Shown piece by piece: positions 1 to 9,094 of a stretch of DNA of 54,663 nt (positions are counted from its first letter, which is position 1; every line of letters starts with the position of its first letter). Location: assembly GCA_029210875.1 (NCBI GenBank), contig JARGFJ010000002.1, positions 69,689-124,351 on the forward strand, given 5' to 3'. The stretch comes from Gammaproteobacteria bacterium. Lineage in GTDB: Bacteria; Pseudomonadota; Gammaproteobacteria; Nitrosococcales; Methylophagaceae. The notes under the pieces were generated by a model that was given only the letters and a program-made list of their open reading frames with translations, searched no databases and was not told where the DNA came from. The position numbers were made by a program, and so were the translations under genes.

Positions 1-623
1 AGCAATGGAATATTGATGGTTTACAACAAGCACTACGAGATGACTTTGCTCTAGATTTGGATATTGCCAATTGGTTGGAAAATGATGACGAGTTACACGA
101 ACAATCATTACGTCAACGTATTCTGGAAGCGGCCGAGCAAGCATGCTTGGTAAAAGAAGAATTTGTGGGCGCTGAAATCATGCGTCACTTCGAAAAAGCG
201 ATCATGTTGCAAACACTTGATGCCCAGTGGAAAGAGCATTTGGCTCAAATGGATTATTTACGTCAAGGCATTAATTTACGTGGTTATGCCCAAAAAGATC
301 CAAAACAAGAATTTAAACGTGAAGCATTTAATATGTTCACCTCTATGCTTGAAAGCATTAAACATGATGTGATTTCATTGATTTCTCGTGTACAAGTGCG
401 TGCCCAAGAAGATGTTGAAGCGGTTGAACAACAACGTCGCCAAGCAGGCGCAGTTGAATATCAACATGATCAATCCGATGCTATGGGCGATGATTCAGAG
501 CAAGATGCTATGCCGACACACCAAGAACCAATTACTCGTGATGGTCGTAAAGTCGGTCGTAATGATCCATGTCCTTGCGGTTCAGGTAAAAAATTCAAAC
601 AATGCCATGGGGCGATTAATTAA
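1..623 (+). CDS. secA: Preprotein translocase ATPase SecA, C-terminal part
   Basis: This is the 3' end of secA; the open frame runs in from the window edge, so the first roughly 700 residues are missing. SecA is the cytoplasmic ATPase that pushes unfolded preproteins through SecYEG. Visible here are the helical scaffold region ([18 protein letters not shown] and the following helix), an acidic and glutamine-rich linker, and the C-terminal zinc-binding SEC-C motif [13 protein letters not shown], which binds SecB and phospholipid in the family. The stop codon overlaps the argJ start by one base (TAATG), so the two are probably translated together. The secA-argJ order is familiar from other gammaproteobacteria. 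The call is secure; only the N-terminus is unseen. Confidence 0.97.
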   Translation, partial: QWNIDGLQQALRDDFALDLDIANWLENDDELHEQSLRQRILEAAEQACLVKEEFVGAEIMRHFEKAIMLQTLDAQWKEHLAQMDYLRQGINLRGYAQKDPKQEFKREAFNMFTSMLESIKHDVISLISRVQVRAQEDVEAVEQQRRQAGAVEYQHDQSDAMGDDSEQDAMPTHQEPITRDGRKVGRNDPCPCGSGKKFKQCHGAIN

Positions 624-1849
624 TGCCAGTTAATCTTTCTGCGCCGCAAGCAAAAGCTTTATTACCAATAGCTGGAATTAAATTGGGCATTAGCAGTGCC
701 GGCATTAAAAAAGTCGGTCGTCCTGATATTGTTTTAATTGAAATGGCAGAGGGAACAACCACCTCGGCTGTTTACACTAAAAATGCATTTTGTGCTGCGC
801 CAGTACATTTATGCAAACAACATCAAAGTGAAACATCACCACGTTATTTATTAATTAATTCTGGTAATGCCAATGCAGGAACTGGCGAGCAAGGTATGGC
901 AAATGCCAAAACCTGTTGTCAGTATGTTGCCGATGTAGCACATGTTGCTGCAAATACGGTGTTACCTTTTTCTACCGGTGTGATCGGGCAACAATTAATA
1001 CTCGAAAAATTTGAAGCAGCGATCCCCAATGCTTATCAAGCACTTTCAGTTGACAATTGGTTTGCTGCAGCACATGCCATTATGACGACGGATACTATTG
1101 CTAAAGGCTTGTCTAAGCAGATTGAATTTGATGGCAAGACTGTGACTGTAACGGGTATGGCTAAAGGTTCAGGCATGATTCGTCCTGATATGGCAACGAT
1201 GTTAGCCTATGTCGCGACCGATGCTGCTATTGAACAATCGGCACTTGATGCATTGATTATTAAAGCGACCAATCAATCATTTAACCGCATTACTGTTGAT
1301 GGTGATACTTCAACTAATGATTCATTTGTCATAATGGCATCAGGACGGGCAGCTAATACACCTATTACTGATTTAGATTCGGTAGAGGGTCAGACTTTAT
1401 ATACAGCTATTGCAGAAATAAGTCAGTTATTAGCGCATGCTATTGTGCGTGATGGCGAAGGTGCAACCAAATTTATTGAAGTCACTGTACAACAAGGTGT
1501 GAATTCGGAAGAATGCCGCCAAGTGGCTTACACTATCGCCCACTCTCCACTTGTTAAAACAGCATTATTTGCATCAGATCCTAATTGGGGACGTATTCTG
1601 GCTGCGGTAGGCCGAAGTGGCATTAGCAATTTTGATTTAGATAAAGTTGCAATTCATATTGGTGATGTCTGTATTGTTGATGGTGGTCAACCCGCTTCAA
1701 CTTATACTGAACAAAAAGGTCAACAGGTGATGGCTCAGGATGAAATTACAATCAGAGTTTCATTAGGACGCGGTCAAGCCAGTGATACAGTGTGGACCTG
1801 TGACTTTTCATATGATTATGTCAAAATCAACGCTGAATATCGGACGTAG
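623..1849 (+). CDS. argJ: Bifunctional ornithine acetyltransferase / N-acetylglutamate synthase ArgJ
   Basis: ArgJ moves the acetyl group from N-acetylornithine to glutamate and so recycles it in arginine biosynthesis; many members also make N-acetylglutamate from acetyl-CoA. The 408-residue protein has the usual family length. The autocleavage motif KGSGMIRPDMATML is present, with the nucleophilic threonine at residue 192, so the precursor should split into alpha and beta chains. The loop INSGNANAGTG near residue 78 and the conserved DPNWGRILAAVGRSG in the C-terminal half are also intact. The ATG overlaps the secA stop by one base, which fixes the start. Whether this ArgJ is mono- or bifunctional cannot be read from the sequence. 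Confidence 0.96.
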   Translation: MPVNLSAPQAKALLPIAGIKLGISSAGIKKVGRPDIVLIEMAEGTTTSAVYTKNAFCAAPVHLCKQHQSETSPRYLLINSGNANAGTGEQGMANAKTCCQYVADVAHVAANTVLPFSTGVIGQQLILEKFEAAIPNAYQALSVDNWFAAAHAIMTTDTIAKGLSKQIEFDGKTVTVTGMAKGSGMIRPDMATMLAYVATDAAIEQSALDALIIKATNQSFNRITVDGDTSTNDSFVIMASGRAANTPITDLDSVEGQTLYTAIAEISQLLAHAIVRDGEGATKFIEVTVQQGVNSEECRQVAYTIAHSPLVKTALFASDPNWGRILAAVGRSGISNFDLDKVAIHIGDVCIVDGGQPASTYTEQKGQQVMAQDEITIRVSLGRGQASDTVWTCDFSYDYVKINAEYRT

Positions 1850-1866
1850 CAAGCAGCAGTACAGCT

Positions 1867-2919
1867 ATGACTAGCAATACTATAACAACCCTAAGCGAGT
1901 TCCTTCATCATAGCGGTGCGAAATACCGTGTTTTCGATATGGGCAGACGTGTTGTTAAAATATCACCTGCTGAGTTTGTTGACTTTGAATGGGCAAAAGC
2001 ACCTTATCCCTATCCGTTCCAGCAAACGGCATTATTTGGTATTATTTTTTGGAATCCAAACTTACCAGATAAGCAGTATGTCTGGTTTTTAAAATTTCCT
2101 TTGGATGAACAAGGTTTATTAATTCAAGCAGCCCGTGACGAGTTTTTAGTTATGTTGCTCGATCGCGTTGGTGAATGCATGTTGGCTGCGGCTGATGGAC
2201 AAAATATTGAGGGCGCATTGAAAGACAGTCCTTATACATTCACACCACGTGAAGATAAAATGGCGGCGTTTAATGCGAAAGCGACAAAAAGTTTAGCAGC
2301 CAAGCCTTCTCGTTTTTATCAACAGGCCTATAACTACTTTACTGGTAAACATGACCTGTCTGATTGGGCAACATTAGGTATGCAGGGTGTTGCTGATGTT
2401 GCTGTCAGGTTAGATGATGATGAAGAAACCTTAGGATTGATAGAGACAATTCCAAAACTACCGGAACAGCCATTCCAATTGCTGTGTACCTTTCTGGAAA
2501 ATGCTGAAGCCGCGACTGGAATTGTTGAAGTATTAAGTCAGTTTGTTGATACCGAATTACAAGAAAAACAACCTAATATCTTACGTGTCTGTGCTTGTTT
2601 ACGTGCCGCCTCAAATAGTCCGGCGAAAGGGCTTGTTGACCGGATGGTGACACGTGTACTTCAACATCCATGCAGTCAAAATATTGAAATATTGGCCACT
2701 ATTTCGGGCCGGATATGGCGTGTATTAGAGCAAGAACATATCTGCAAGCTTTATCTGGAACAGCTTGCTCACAATGATGCAGGCTATGCTGGTTTTAGCC
2801 AAGTATTGGCTGATGCGATGTATATGCCAAAGATGAGAGGGCATATCATGAAGGTGATGCGTTCTCCAGCGCGTTCAGAAAAGTTAACCCGTTTTATGGG
2901 TAAACTATTTAGTGTTTAA
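1867..2919 (+). CDS. DUF3549-like conserved protein of unknown function
   Basis: This is a 350-residue soluble protein with no signal peptide or membrane segment. From memory it matches the DUF3549 family of gammaproteobacteria: an N-terminal FDMGRRV stretch, YPYPFQQTA, a WNP...YVWFLKFPLDEQGLL block, and a long alpha-helical C-terminal part that reads like HEAT-type helical repeats. It starts 17 bases after argJ and is probably in the same transcript. It ends 8 bases from the convergent marC gene, with no obvious terminator between them. No catalytic motif is visible and no function is proposed. The family name is recall and was not searched. Confidence 0.7.
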   Translation: MTSNTITTLSEFLHHSGAKYRVFDMGRRVVKISPAEFVDFEWAKAPYPYPFQQTALFGIIFWNPNLPDKQYVWFLKFPLDEQGLLIQAARDEFLVMLLDRVGECMLAAADGQNIEGALKDSPYTFTPREDKMAAFNAKATKSLAAKPSRFYQQAYNYFTGKHDLSDWATLGMQGVADVAVRLDDDEETLGLIETIPKLPEQPFQLLCTFLENAEAATGIVEVLSQFVDTELQEKQPNILRVCACLRAASNSPAKGLVDRMVTRVLQHPCSQNIEILATISGRIWRVLEQEHICKLYLEQLAHNDAGYAGFSQVLADAMYMPKMRGHIMKVMRSPARSEKLTRFMGKLFSV

Positions 2920-2927
2920 GCGTTGAG

Positions 2928-3554
2928 CTAAGCTAACACTGGGAACAAACCTTTCAAACCATTAGCAATAAATTCTACTGCAATCGCTGCTAAAATCAGC
3001 CCCATGATACGGGTTGAAATATTGATCCCTAACGTACTGATGCGAGAAGCAATCCAGGGCATCAGCAAGAAAAGTAGCGCTAGAATTACGGTCAGGGCGA
3101 TAATATCCAGGGACATCAATACATAGTGTTCAACACCATGACCTTTGTAGGCATTGATAATCACAGTACTGATTGCTGCAGGACCTGCTAATAAAGGAAT
3201 GGCTAATGGCACTACGGCCATTGATTCACTTGCCTGCTCTGCAATTTCACGATGTTGTCTGATTGTTGTATGTGAGGTATGTAGCATTGAAATAGCCATT
3301 AACAGCAACATGATGCCACCACCAACACGAAATGAATTAATACTAATTCCAAAGAAATTTAGTAATAATTCACCGAAAAATAATGAAACCAACAATACGG
3401 TTGCTGTAGCCAATACCACTAATTTAGCGATGCGTCGTTGTTCATCACTGCTTAGATCAGCAGTCATAGTAATAAAAATAGGCACAACACCTATTGGATT
3501 GACCACGGCAAGTAGTGATATTAGAAATTTGGTGTACTCAGTATATTCAAGCAT
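2928..3554 (-). CDS. MarC/YhgN-family integral membrane protein
   Basis: This 208-residue protein has about six hydrophobic helices in the MarC pattern: the first helix with NPIGVVPIFI, a central RVGGGIMLLLMAI segment, and the second-half repeat with VPLAIPLLAGPAAISTVI. MarC proteins are inner-membrane proteins of unclear activity; the original link to multiple antibiotic resistance was not upheld. The gene is the last of a tight minus-strand trio, after a 2OG-Fe(II) oxygenase and a peptide deformylase, with an 18-base gap to the deformylase. Length and topology are normal. The family call is firm; the substrate is unknown. Confidence 0.9.
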   Translation of the reverse strand: MLEYTEYTKFLISLLAVVNPIGVVPIFITMTADLSSDEQRRIAKLVVLATATVLLVSLFFGELLLNFFGISINSFRVGGGIMLLLMAISMLHTSHTTIRQHREIAEQASESMAVVPLAIPLLAGPAAISTVIINAYKGHGVEHYVLMSLDIIALTVILALLFLLMPWIASRISTLGINISTRIMGLILAAIAVEFIANGLKGLFPVLA

Positions 3555-3572
3555 TATAAAATTCTCGACGGT

Positions 3573-4130
3573 TTAGAACGCAGTATTGCTAGCATGTTGG
3601 TCTTGATTGACAATGCGTTTCTGCCACTCATCTTCAACCATAATGTCATGGCTGGTTTCGATCCGATCAAGAAAGACAAGACCATTTAAATGATCATATT
3701 CATGTTGAAATACACGTGCAATGAAGCCAGAATAAGCGCTTTCAATGATTTTGTTTGTTGGCAGTGTATAGCGAACCTTGATTTCTGTATTTCGTGGCAC
3801 TAATGCCCGAACACCTGGAACACTTAAACACCCTTCCCAATCTTTTTCTTTGCGATCTGACATCCAGAGTATTTCCGGATTAATAACAACCGTTGGTTCC
3901 ATAACAGGTGCATGTGGATAGCGTGAGTTGGGATGAGATGACATGATAAAAAAGCGTTGAGAAATATCCACCTGTGGAGCAGCTATCCCCATGCCTTGTT
4001 GTGCTATTACAAATGATAGTAACTGCCTGAATAAGACTTGATTATTATCACTTGCTACATCATTAACTGCCTCTGCAGTTAATCTCAGGTGGGGATGACC
4101 TAGCTTTAAGATATCGAAATCACGGCACAT
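3573..4130 (-). CDS. def: Peptide deformylase
   Basis: Deformylases remove the formyl group from the first methionine of nascent proteins at the ribosome, using a bound metal. All three family motifs are intact: GMGIAAPQ (residues 46-53), EGCLSVPG with the metal-binding Cys101, and HEYDH (143-147) with the two metal-binding histidines and the catalytic Glu144. At 185 residues it is slightly long, with an extra segment around residues 64-78 and a short polar tail. It lies between a 2OG oxygenase (12-base gap) and marC (18-base gap) and not beside fmt, so it may be a second deformylase rather than the main housekeeping copy. The rest of the genome is not visible. Confidence 0.93.
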   Translation of the reverse strand: MCRDFDILKLGHPHLRLTAEAVNDVASDNNQVLFRQLLSFVIAQQGMGIAAPQVDISQRFFIMSSHPNSRYPHAPVMEPTVVINPEILWMSDRKEKDWEGCLSVPGVRALVPRNTEIKVRYTLPTNKIIESAYSGFIARVFQHEYDHLNGLVFLDRIETSHDIMVEDEWQKRIVNQDQHASNTAF

Positions 4131-4142
4131 AAGTTAATCCAA

Positions 4143-4820
4143 TCAACGTAATAATGGTCGATCAATACGAAACCAACCAGCGATACTGTATCTGTCGCGT
4201 TCTGATTTTACTACTTCGTGTGGAAATTCTTCACTTATAAAAATAACAAACGTACCATATTCCGGATCAATAGACTCAATAATGTCACCAGACTCAGGAT
4301 GATAAATCAGTAACTGACCGCCATCATCCTTTTGCCAGTCTTTATTAAAGTACATTACGGTAGTTAGAACGCGGTTAGCTTCACCTTTAAATGCATCGAG
4401 ATGTTTTTTGTAAAATGCACCAGGCGCATAGTGTGCATAGTGACATTCATAGTCGAATAAACCTAAAAACAACCGTCTGTTTAACGCTAATTTGAACTTA
4501 GACATATATTGTAAAAACATAGCATCAACAGGGTGTTGATCACGTAACCAACGTGTTTCATCGGTACGTATAGTGTTTTCAACCTGAAAACCATGCTCAC
4601 GACCTATGCCAGCATCTTTAAAGTCATCATCATCAAGATTCATAACACGGCGTTGTAATGATGCGGTTAATTCTGGATTTAGAAAATCAGTTAATACGCA
4701 ATAACCATGTGTTGTTAGCGTTTCGGTAATTTGCTCAAAAAGAGCTGCATTTAGATATGAGAAAGTGTTCAAGCATGTTATCTCCAGACAGAATAGGCCG
4801 ACGTTCTCAACCAAAGTCAT
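4143..4820 (-). CDS. Prolyl-hydroxylase-like 2OG-Fe(II) oxygenase
   Basis: This is a cytoplasmic iron/2-oxoglutarate dioxygenase. The Fe(II) triad is readable as H140-x-D142 (KKHLDAF) and H201 (EEFPHEV). The 2-oxoglutarate-binding arginine follows in RDRYSIAGWFR, probably R210. The core around YKKHLDAFKGEANR and GGQLLIY resembles the SM-20/PHD-like bacterial enzymes, including the Pseudomonas prolyl hydroxylase known to hydroxylate EF-Tu. That substrate is therefore an inference, made attractive by the deformylase gene 12 bases downstream. The first 20 or so residues are weakly conserved in type, so the true start could be a later codon. Confidence 0.85.
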   Translation of the reverse strand: MTLVENVGLFCLEITCLNTFSYLNAALFEQITETLTTHGYCVLTDFLNPELTASLQRRVMNLDDDDFKDAGIGREHGFQVENTIRTDETRWLRDQHPVDAMFLQYMSKFKLALNRRLFLGLFDYECHYAHYAPGAFYKKHLDAFKGEANRVLTTVMYFNKDWQKDDGGQLLIYHPESGDIIESIDPEYGTFVIFISEEFPHEVVKSERDRYSIAGWFRIDRPLLR

Positions 4821-4926
4821 TACTGCATAACTTGTAGTTCAAGATACTGAACGGGTGATGAAATTTACCAGATTTGGTCGAGTGAAGGACAGGAAAAATC
4901 AGGGATTATCGGATAGCCTAATAAAA

Positions 4927-6156
4927 TCAGGCAAAGAACCAATAAGCAACCGCGATTGCGGTGACTATGCCTGCAAAATCTGCGATAAGTCCACAGCTTG
5001 CAGCATGACGAATATTCTTAATGCCAACAGAACCAAAATAGACGGCAAGCACATAAAATGTTGTCTCAGTACTGCCTTGAACAATGGATGCTAATCGTCC
5101 AGAAAAGGAGTCAGCGCCATAGGCTTGCATGGTATCGATCATCATTGCTCGAGCGCCACTGCCACTGAGTGGTTTGATCAAGGCCGTTGGAAGCGCATCA
5201 ATAAACCTATCATCCAGATTCAACGTTAACACAACTTGCCTGACTGCACCTGCAAGCATGTCAAGGGCGCCACTGGCACGGAAGACACCTATTGCCACTA
5301 ACATTGCCACAAGGTAAGGAATGATCTTGATTGCAGTTGCAAAGCCTTCTTGCGCCCCGTCAATAAAGGCCTCATACGCATTGATCTTTTTGACAATGGC
5401 ACCAGCAATGAACAGCATAACGAGTGAAAACAGAATAACGTTACTTATTAATGCGGATTGTGCCAGCATTTCTGTTTGAGATAAGTTAGCAAAGTAACCT
5501 AATAAGGCTGCGATGAACAGGGTGAAGCCGCCGAGATAACTGAGGATCACGTTATCTAGGAGATTGATTTTTTGTACTGTCGCAACAGCTAATAGACCTA
5601 TTAATGTTGAGGCATAGGTGGCAATCAAAATAGGAATAAACACATCGGTTGGATTTGCAGCCCCCATTTGTGCTCGATAGGTGAAAATGGTGACGGGAAA
5701 TAAGGTTACTGCCGATGTATTAATCACTAAGAATAAGATTTGTGCATTACTTGCAGTATCTTTTAATGGATTTAATTTCTGCAGTTCTTGCATGGCTTTA
5801 ATGCCAAGTGGGGTGGCGGCATTATCCAAGCCCAATGCATTAGCTGAAATATTCATCACCATTGCTCCTAAAGCAGGATGATTGCGGGGCACATCAGGCA
5901 TTAACTTTGCAAATAGTGGTGTCAGACCTCTGGTCAGTAAGTCAATAAAGCCGCTACGTTCACCAATACGCATAATACCTAACCACAATGCCAGGACACC
6001 CGTTAGGCCAAGTGAGATTTCAAATGCGGATTTGGACAGACTAAACATGGCGGTCATTAATTGACCGAATATTTCAGTATCACCTAACACCAATAGCTTT
6101 ATCAGCGCCACAATAAAGGCGATAGTGAAAAAAGCAATCCAAATGAAATTTAGCAT
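4927..6156 (-). CDS. Fused SpmA-SpmB nucleoside-recognition (Gate) membrane protein
   Basis: This 409-residue inner-membrane protein has about ten helices in two halves. The first half carries the SpmA-type motif NISANALGLDNAATPLGIKA (residues about 103-122); the second carries the SpmB-type features GAQEGFATAIKIIPYLVAM and LIKPLSGSGARAMM. In Bacillus these are two separate spore-maturation genes; in many non-sporulating gammaproteobacteria they are fused as here. The Gate/nucleoside-recognition domain suggests transport, but no substrate is established. It is monocistronic, with deaD ending 84 bases upstream behind its own terminator and the oxygenase gene starting about 100 bases downstream. 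Confidence 0.88.
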   Translation of the reverse strand: MLNFIWIAFFTIAFIVALIKLLVLGDTEIFGQLMTAMFSLSKSAFEISLGLTGVLALWLGIMRIGERSGFIDLLTRGLTPLFAKLMPDVPRNHPALGAMVMNISANALGLDNAATPLGIKAMQELQKLNPLKDTASNAQILFLVINTSAVTLFPVTIFTYRAQMGAANPTDVFIPILIATYASTLIGLLAVATVQKINLLDNVILSYLGGFTLFIAALLGYFANLSQTEMLAQSALISNVILFSLVMLFIAGAIVKKINAYEAFIDGAQEGFATAIKIIPYLVAMLVAIGVFRASGALDMLAGAVRQVVLTLNLDDRFIDALPTALIKPLSGSGARAMMIDTMQAYGADSFSGRLASIVQGSTETTFYVLAVYFGSVGIKNIRHAASCGLIADFAGIVTAIAVAYWFFA

Positions 6157-6205
6157 AGAGCATATTCTTACATTAGCTATGCAAGAGATAAAGTCATCTA
6201 GTCAA

Positions 6206-6236
6206 TAAAAAAAGCCCCCAGAGTTGGAGGCTTTAA
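6206..6236 (-). terminator. Rho-independent terminator of deaD
   Basis: Five bases after the deaD stop, the minus strand reads AAAGCCTCCA, a short loop, then TGGGGGCTTT followed by a T run. The stem is ten pairs with one G-U pair. It separates deaD from the downstream spmAB-like gene. Confidence 0.85.
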
Positions 6237-6239
6237 TTT

Positions 6240-8051
6240 TTAGACCGATTTACGTTTTAAACCTGGACGTCGTGCTGCATCACGCGGACGAGTGCGTGCT
6301 TTACCGGTACGTCTCGGTTTACGTTCGCGTGTATCCGTACCATGCTCGATGTCACCCGTTGCCAAGGTAATGTTGAGTTGTTTGTTATTAACCCATACTT
6401 TACGAAGTTGTTGGTATAAATCGCGTGGCATGCCTTTGGGTAAATCAACGATGCTGTGCGTTTCATTAATAGTAATGCGACCAATATCTTTACTGTCGAT
6501 ACCGGCTTCATTGGCAATTGCACCGACGATGTTTTTGGCTTCGACACCATCATTTTTACCGACTTCAATACGGAAGCTATCCATATCTTGTTCTGGTTTA
6601 TGCTGACTACGTTGTGCACCACGTCGAGGTGAGCGTTCACGATCTTGTCTTGTTTCCCCACCACGTTCGCTACGAAAATCACGTTGCGGGCGATCGTCGC
6701 GGGCAGGACGTTCTGTCTTATGAATAACAGGTTTTAATGGACGTGTTTTTTGCACAAGATAAGTCAATGCCGCTGCAACTTCGATTGGATCAGCATTATG
6801 CTCTTGTGTGTAGTTGGAAATAATGGTTTCAAAGAAGTTTAAATCTTGAGATTCAATCGTTTCACTTAACTGTTGGGTAAATTGACTGACACGACGATCA
6901 GCAATGTCTTCCGTGCTCGGTAATTTCATTAAGGTAATCGGTTGACGTGTTGCCTTTTCAATTGCAAATAACATCCGTTTTTCACGAGGTGATACAAACA
7001 GAATTGCTTCACCTTTGCGACCAGCACGGCCAGTACGACCAATACGATGTACATAGGATTCTGTGTCATAAGGAATATCGTAGTTAACAACATGACTCAT
7101 GCGTTCGATATCCAAACCACGTGCAGCAACATCGGTGGCAACTAGAATATCAAGTTTGCCTTTTTTCATGCGATCGATAGCTTTCTCACGTGCAGCTTGA
7201 TTCATATCACCATTTAGCGGTGAACTGGAATAACCACGGGCTTCAAGTTTTTCTGCCAGTTCAGTAGTAGCATTTTTTGTGCGAACAAAAATAATCATCG
7301 CATCAAATGTTTCAACTTCCAGAATACGAGTCAAGGCATCTAGTTTATGCATACCCGTTACTTGCCAATAACGTTGATTGATCGTTTCTATCGTTGTCGT
7401 TTTTGACTTGATATGAATTTCAACGGGATCTTTCAAATAACGTGAGGCAACACGGTGAATGGGGCCAGGCATGGTTGCTGAAAACAATGCAACTTGACGT
7501 TCAGCTGGTGTTTCTTTCAAGATAGTTTCAACATCATCAATGAAACCCATACGTAACATTTCATCGGCTTCATCTAATACTAAAGATTTGAGTTCGCCTA
7601 ATTGTAAGGTGCCACGACGAATATGATCGAGAATACGACCCGGTGTACCAACGATTACTTGTGGATTACGTTTTAATTGACCTAATTGAATGCCCATGCT
7701 CTGACCGCCATAAATTGGCAATACATGGAAACCTTTCATGTGTTTGGCATAACTTTGAATTGCTTCAGCTACCTGGATTGCTAATTCGCGAGTTGGTGCT
7801 AACACCAACATTTGCGGCATTTTTAATTTTGTATCTAAACGGCTAAGTAGCGGTAATGAAAAAGCGGCGGTTTTACCTGTACCCGTTTGCGCTTGACCTA
7901 GAAGATCTCTACCTTCTAAAAGTGGCTTGATACTTTGTGCTTGAATAGGTGAAGGGGTTTCATAACCTGCTTCATTAACGGCTTGTAAAACGGGTGCAGC
8001 GAGGCCTAGCTCCGCAAAGGAGAGTGTTGGAGTTTGTTCTGATGTGGACAT
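6240..8051 (-). CDS. deaD: DEAD-box ATP-dependent RNA helicase DeaD/CsdA
   Basis: DeaD unwinds RNA duplexes during ribosome assembly and mRNA turnover, especially in the cold. All helicase motifs are present: Q motif PSPIQAQSI, AQTGTGKTAAF, PTRELAIQ, GTPGRILDHI, VLDEADEML, SATMP, and HRIGRTGRAGRKG. A basic, arginine-rich linker and a DbpA-type RNA-binding domain follow (RIEVGKNDGVEAKNIVGAI, then IVDLPKGMP), ending in a basic tail. I start it at MSTSEQT (8051) because this matches where the family begins and an AGG lies about eight bases upstream. An in-frame ATG at 8126 would add 25 atypical residues. The long A/T-rich leader may hold cold-shock control, but this is inference. Confidence 0.95.
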   Translation of the reverse strand: MSTSEQTPTLSFAELGLAAPVLQAVNEAGYETPSPIQAQSIKPLLEGRDLLGQAQTGTGKTAAFSLPLLSRLDTKLKMPQMLVLAPTRELAIQVAEAIQSYAKHMKGFHVLPIYGGQSMGIQLGQLKRNPQVIVGTPGRILDHIRRGTLQLGELKSLVLDEADEMLRMGFIDDVETILKETPAERQVALFSATMPGPIHRVASRYLKDPVEIHIKSKTTTIETINQRYWQVTGMHKLDALTRILEVETFDAMIIFVRTKNATTELAEKLEARGYSSSPLNGDMNQAAREKAIDRMKKGKLDILVATDVAARGLDIERMSHVVNYDIPYDTESYVHRIGRTGRAGRKGEAILFVSPREKRMLFAIEKATRQPITLMKLPSTEDIADRRVSQFTQQLSETIESQDLNFFETIISNYTQEHNADPIEVAAALTYLVQKTRPLKPVIHKTERPARDDRPQRDFRSERGGETRQDRERSPRRGAQRSQHKPEQDMDSFRIEVGKNDGVEAKNIVGAIANEAGIDSKDIGRITINETHSIVDLPKGMPRDLYQQLRKVWVNNKQLNITLATGDIEHGTDTRERKPRRTGKARTRPRDAARRPGLKRKSV

Positions 8052-8127
8052 GTATAAACCTGTGAAAGTCAGTTTAAATATAAAACTGATATGGGGGGAG
8101 GAAACTAATCCAATAATTATACGCATC

Positions 8128-8150
8128 TTTAACTATAAAATACAGTTAAA
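8128..8150. promoter_or_regulatory. Perfect 7-bp inverted repeat in the deaD/FNT divergent region
   Basis: TTTAACT and AGTTAAA flank a nine-base AT-rich spacer, with another GTTAAA half-like copy at 8158-8163. It lies between the divergent deaD and FNT-channel genes, where a regulator could act on both. No known regulator consensus is recognised, and AT-rich palindromes arise easily by chance. Confidence 0.35.
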
Positions 8151-8243
8151 TCAGTCTGTTAAATATTTTTAGCTGTAACTATGCACACAGCCAGCAAAAT
8201 CATGCAGAATAGCGTTGTGTATTTCTAACAATTTAATGTGGAT

Positions 8244-9074
8244 ATGGATAACTTTTCAGTAGATGCTTACGCCCCCAAAGAAATTGCTGCTCGCATAGAA
8301 AATGCGGGTATTGTTAAAAGTGGTAATGACCCATTAAGAGTGTTTGCCCTTGCTATTTTGGCAGGTGCTTTCATCGCGTTTGGCGCTTTACTTTATACTT
8401 TGGTTACCTACGACAGTGCCGATATTGCAGCTGGTGTAACGCGATTGTTAGGTGGGTTTGTTTTTTGTTTGGGTTTGATTTTGGTTGTAGTTGCCGGTGC
8501 TGAATTGTTCACTGGCAATAATTTAATCGTTATGGCCTATGTTGATAAAAAGGTGACCTTGTCACAGTTAGTACAAAATTGGGTGATCGTGTATCTTGGT
8601 AATTTTGTCGGTGCTATTGGTGTATTAGTGCTGATTTATTTGAGTGGGCATTGGCTTATCGGCCAAGGTGCTGTTGGCGCTAAAGCCATTACCATAGCTA
8701 ACTACAAAGTTAATTTAACCTGGATGGAAGCATTCACCAGAGGTATTTTATGTAATATTCTGGTATGTCTTGCTATATGGTTATGTTTTGCCGGACGAAC
8801 AGTAGTAGATAAAGTCGTTGCGATTATTTTCCCTATTACTGCATTTGTTGCCTTGGGTTTTGAACATTCAGTGGCAAATATGTACTTTATAAGTGCGGGT
8901 TTATTGGCTAAGCAACAACCTGAAATAGCACAGTTAGTAGCAAACGTGCCATTAGATAGCCTGACTATGAGTGGTTTTCTTTGGAATAATCTATTACCAG
9001 TTACCTTGGGCAATATTATTGGTGGCAGTGTCTTTGTTGGATTGTTTTATTGGTTTATTTATATACGCAAATGA
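8244..9074 (+). CDS. Formate/nitrite transporter (FNT) family channel
   Basis: FNT proteins are pentameric inner-membrane channels for formate, nitrite, hydrosulfide or related small anions. This one has six helices. It carries the family marker AGAELFTGNN (residues about 86-95 counting from 8238) and the central histidine in GFEHSVANMYF, equivalent to His209 of FocA. The substrate cannot be read from these residues. The frame can start with GTG at 8238 or ATG at 8244; I prefer the ATG, though neither has a good ribosome site. Dodecin follows 20 bases later and is probably co-transcribed. FocA, NirC and HSC members are all possible matches. Confidence 0.92.
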   Translation: MDNFSVDAYAPKEIAARIENAGIVKSGNDPLRVFALAILAGAFIAFGALLYTLVTYDSADIAAGVTRLLGGFVFCLGLILVVVAGAELFTGNNLIVMAYVDKKVTLSQLVQNWVIVYLGNFVGAIGVLVLIYLSGHWLIGQGAVGAKAITIANYKVNLTWMEAFTRGILCNILVCLAIWLCFAGRTVVDKVVAIIFPITAFVALGFEHSVANMYFISAGLLAKQQPEIAQLVANVPLDSLTMSGFLWNNLLPVTLGNIIGGSVFVGLFYWFIYIRK

Positions 9075-9094
9075 TAAAATGAAGGAGTATTGTT

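Noticed and set aside
4855-5094. 79-codon plus-strand open frame upstream of and over the SpmA/B gene end
   Set aside because: Most of it lies antisense to a clear membrane-protein gene and it shows no domain or plausible composition.
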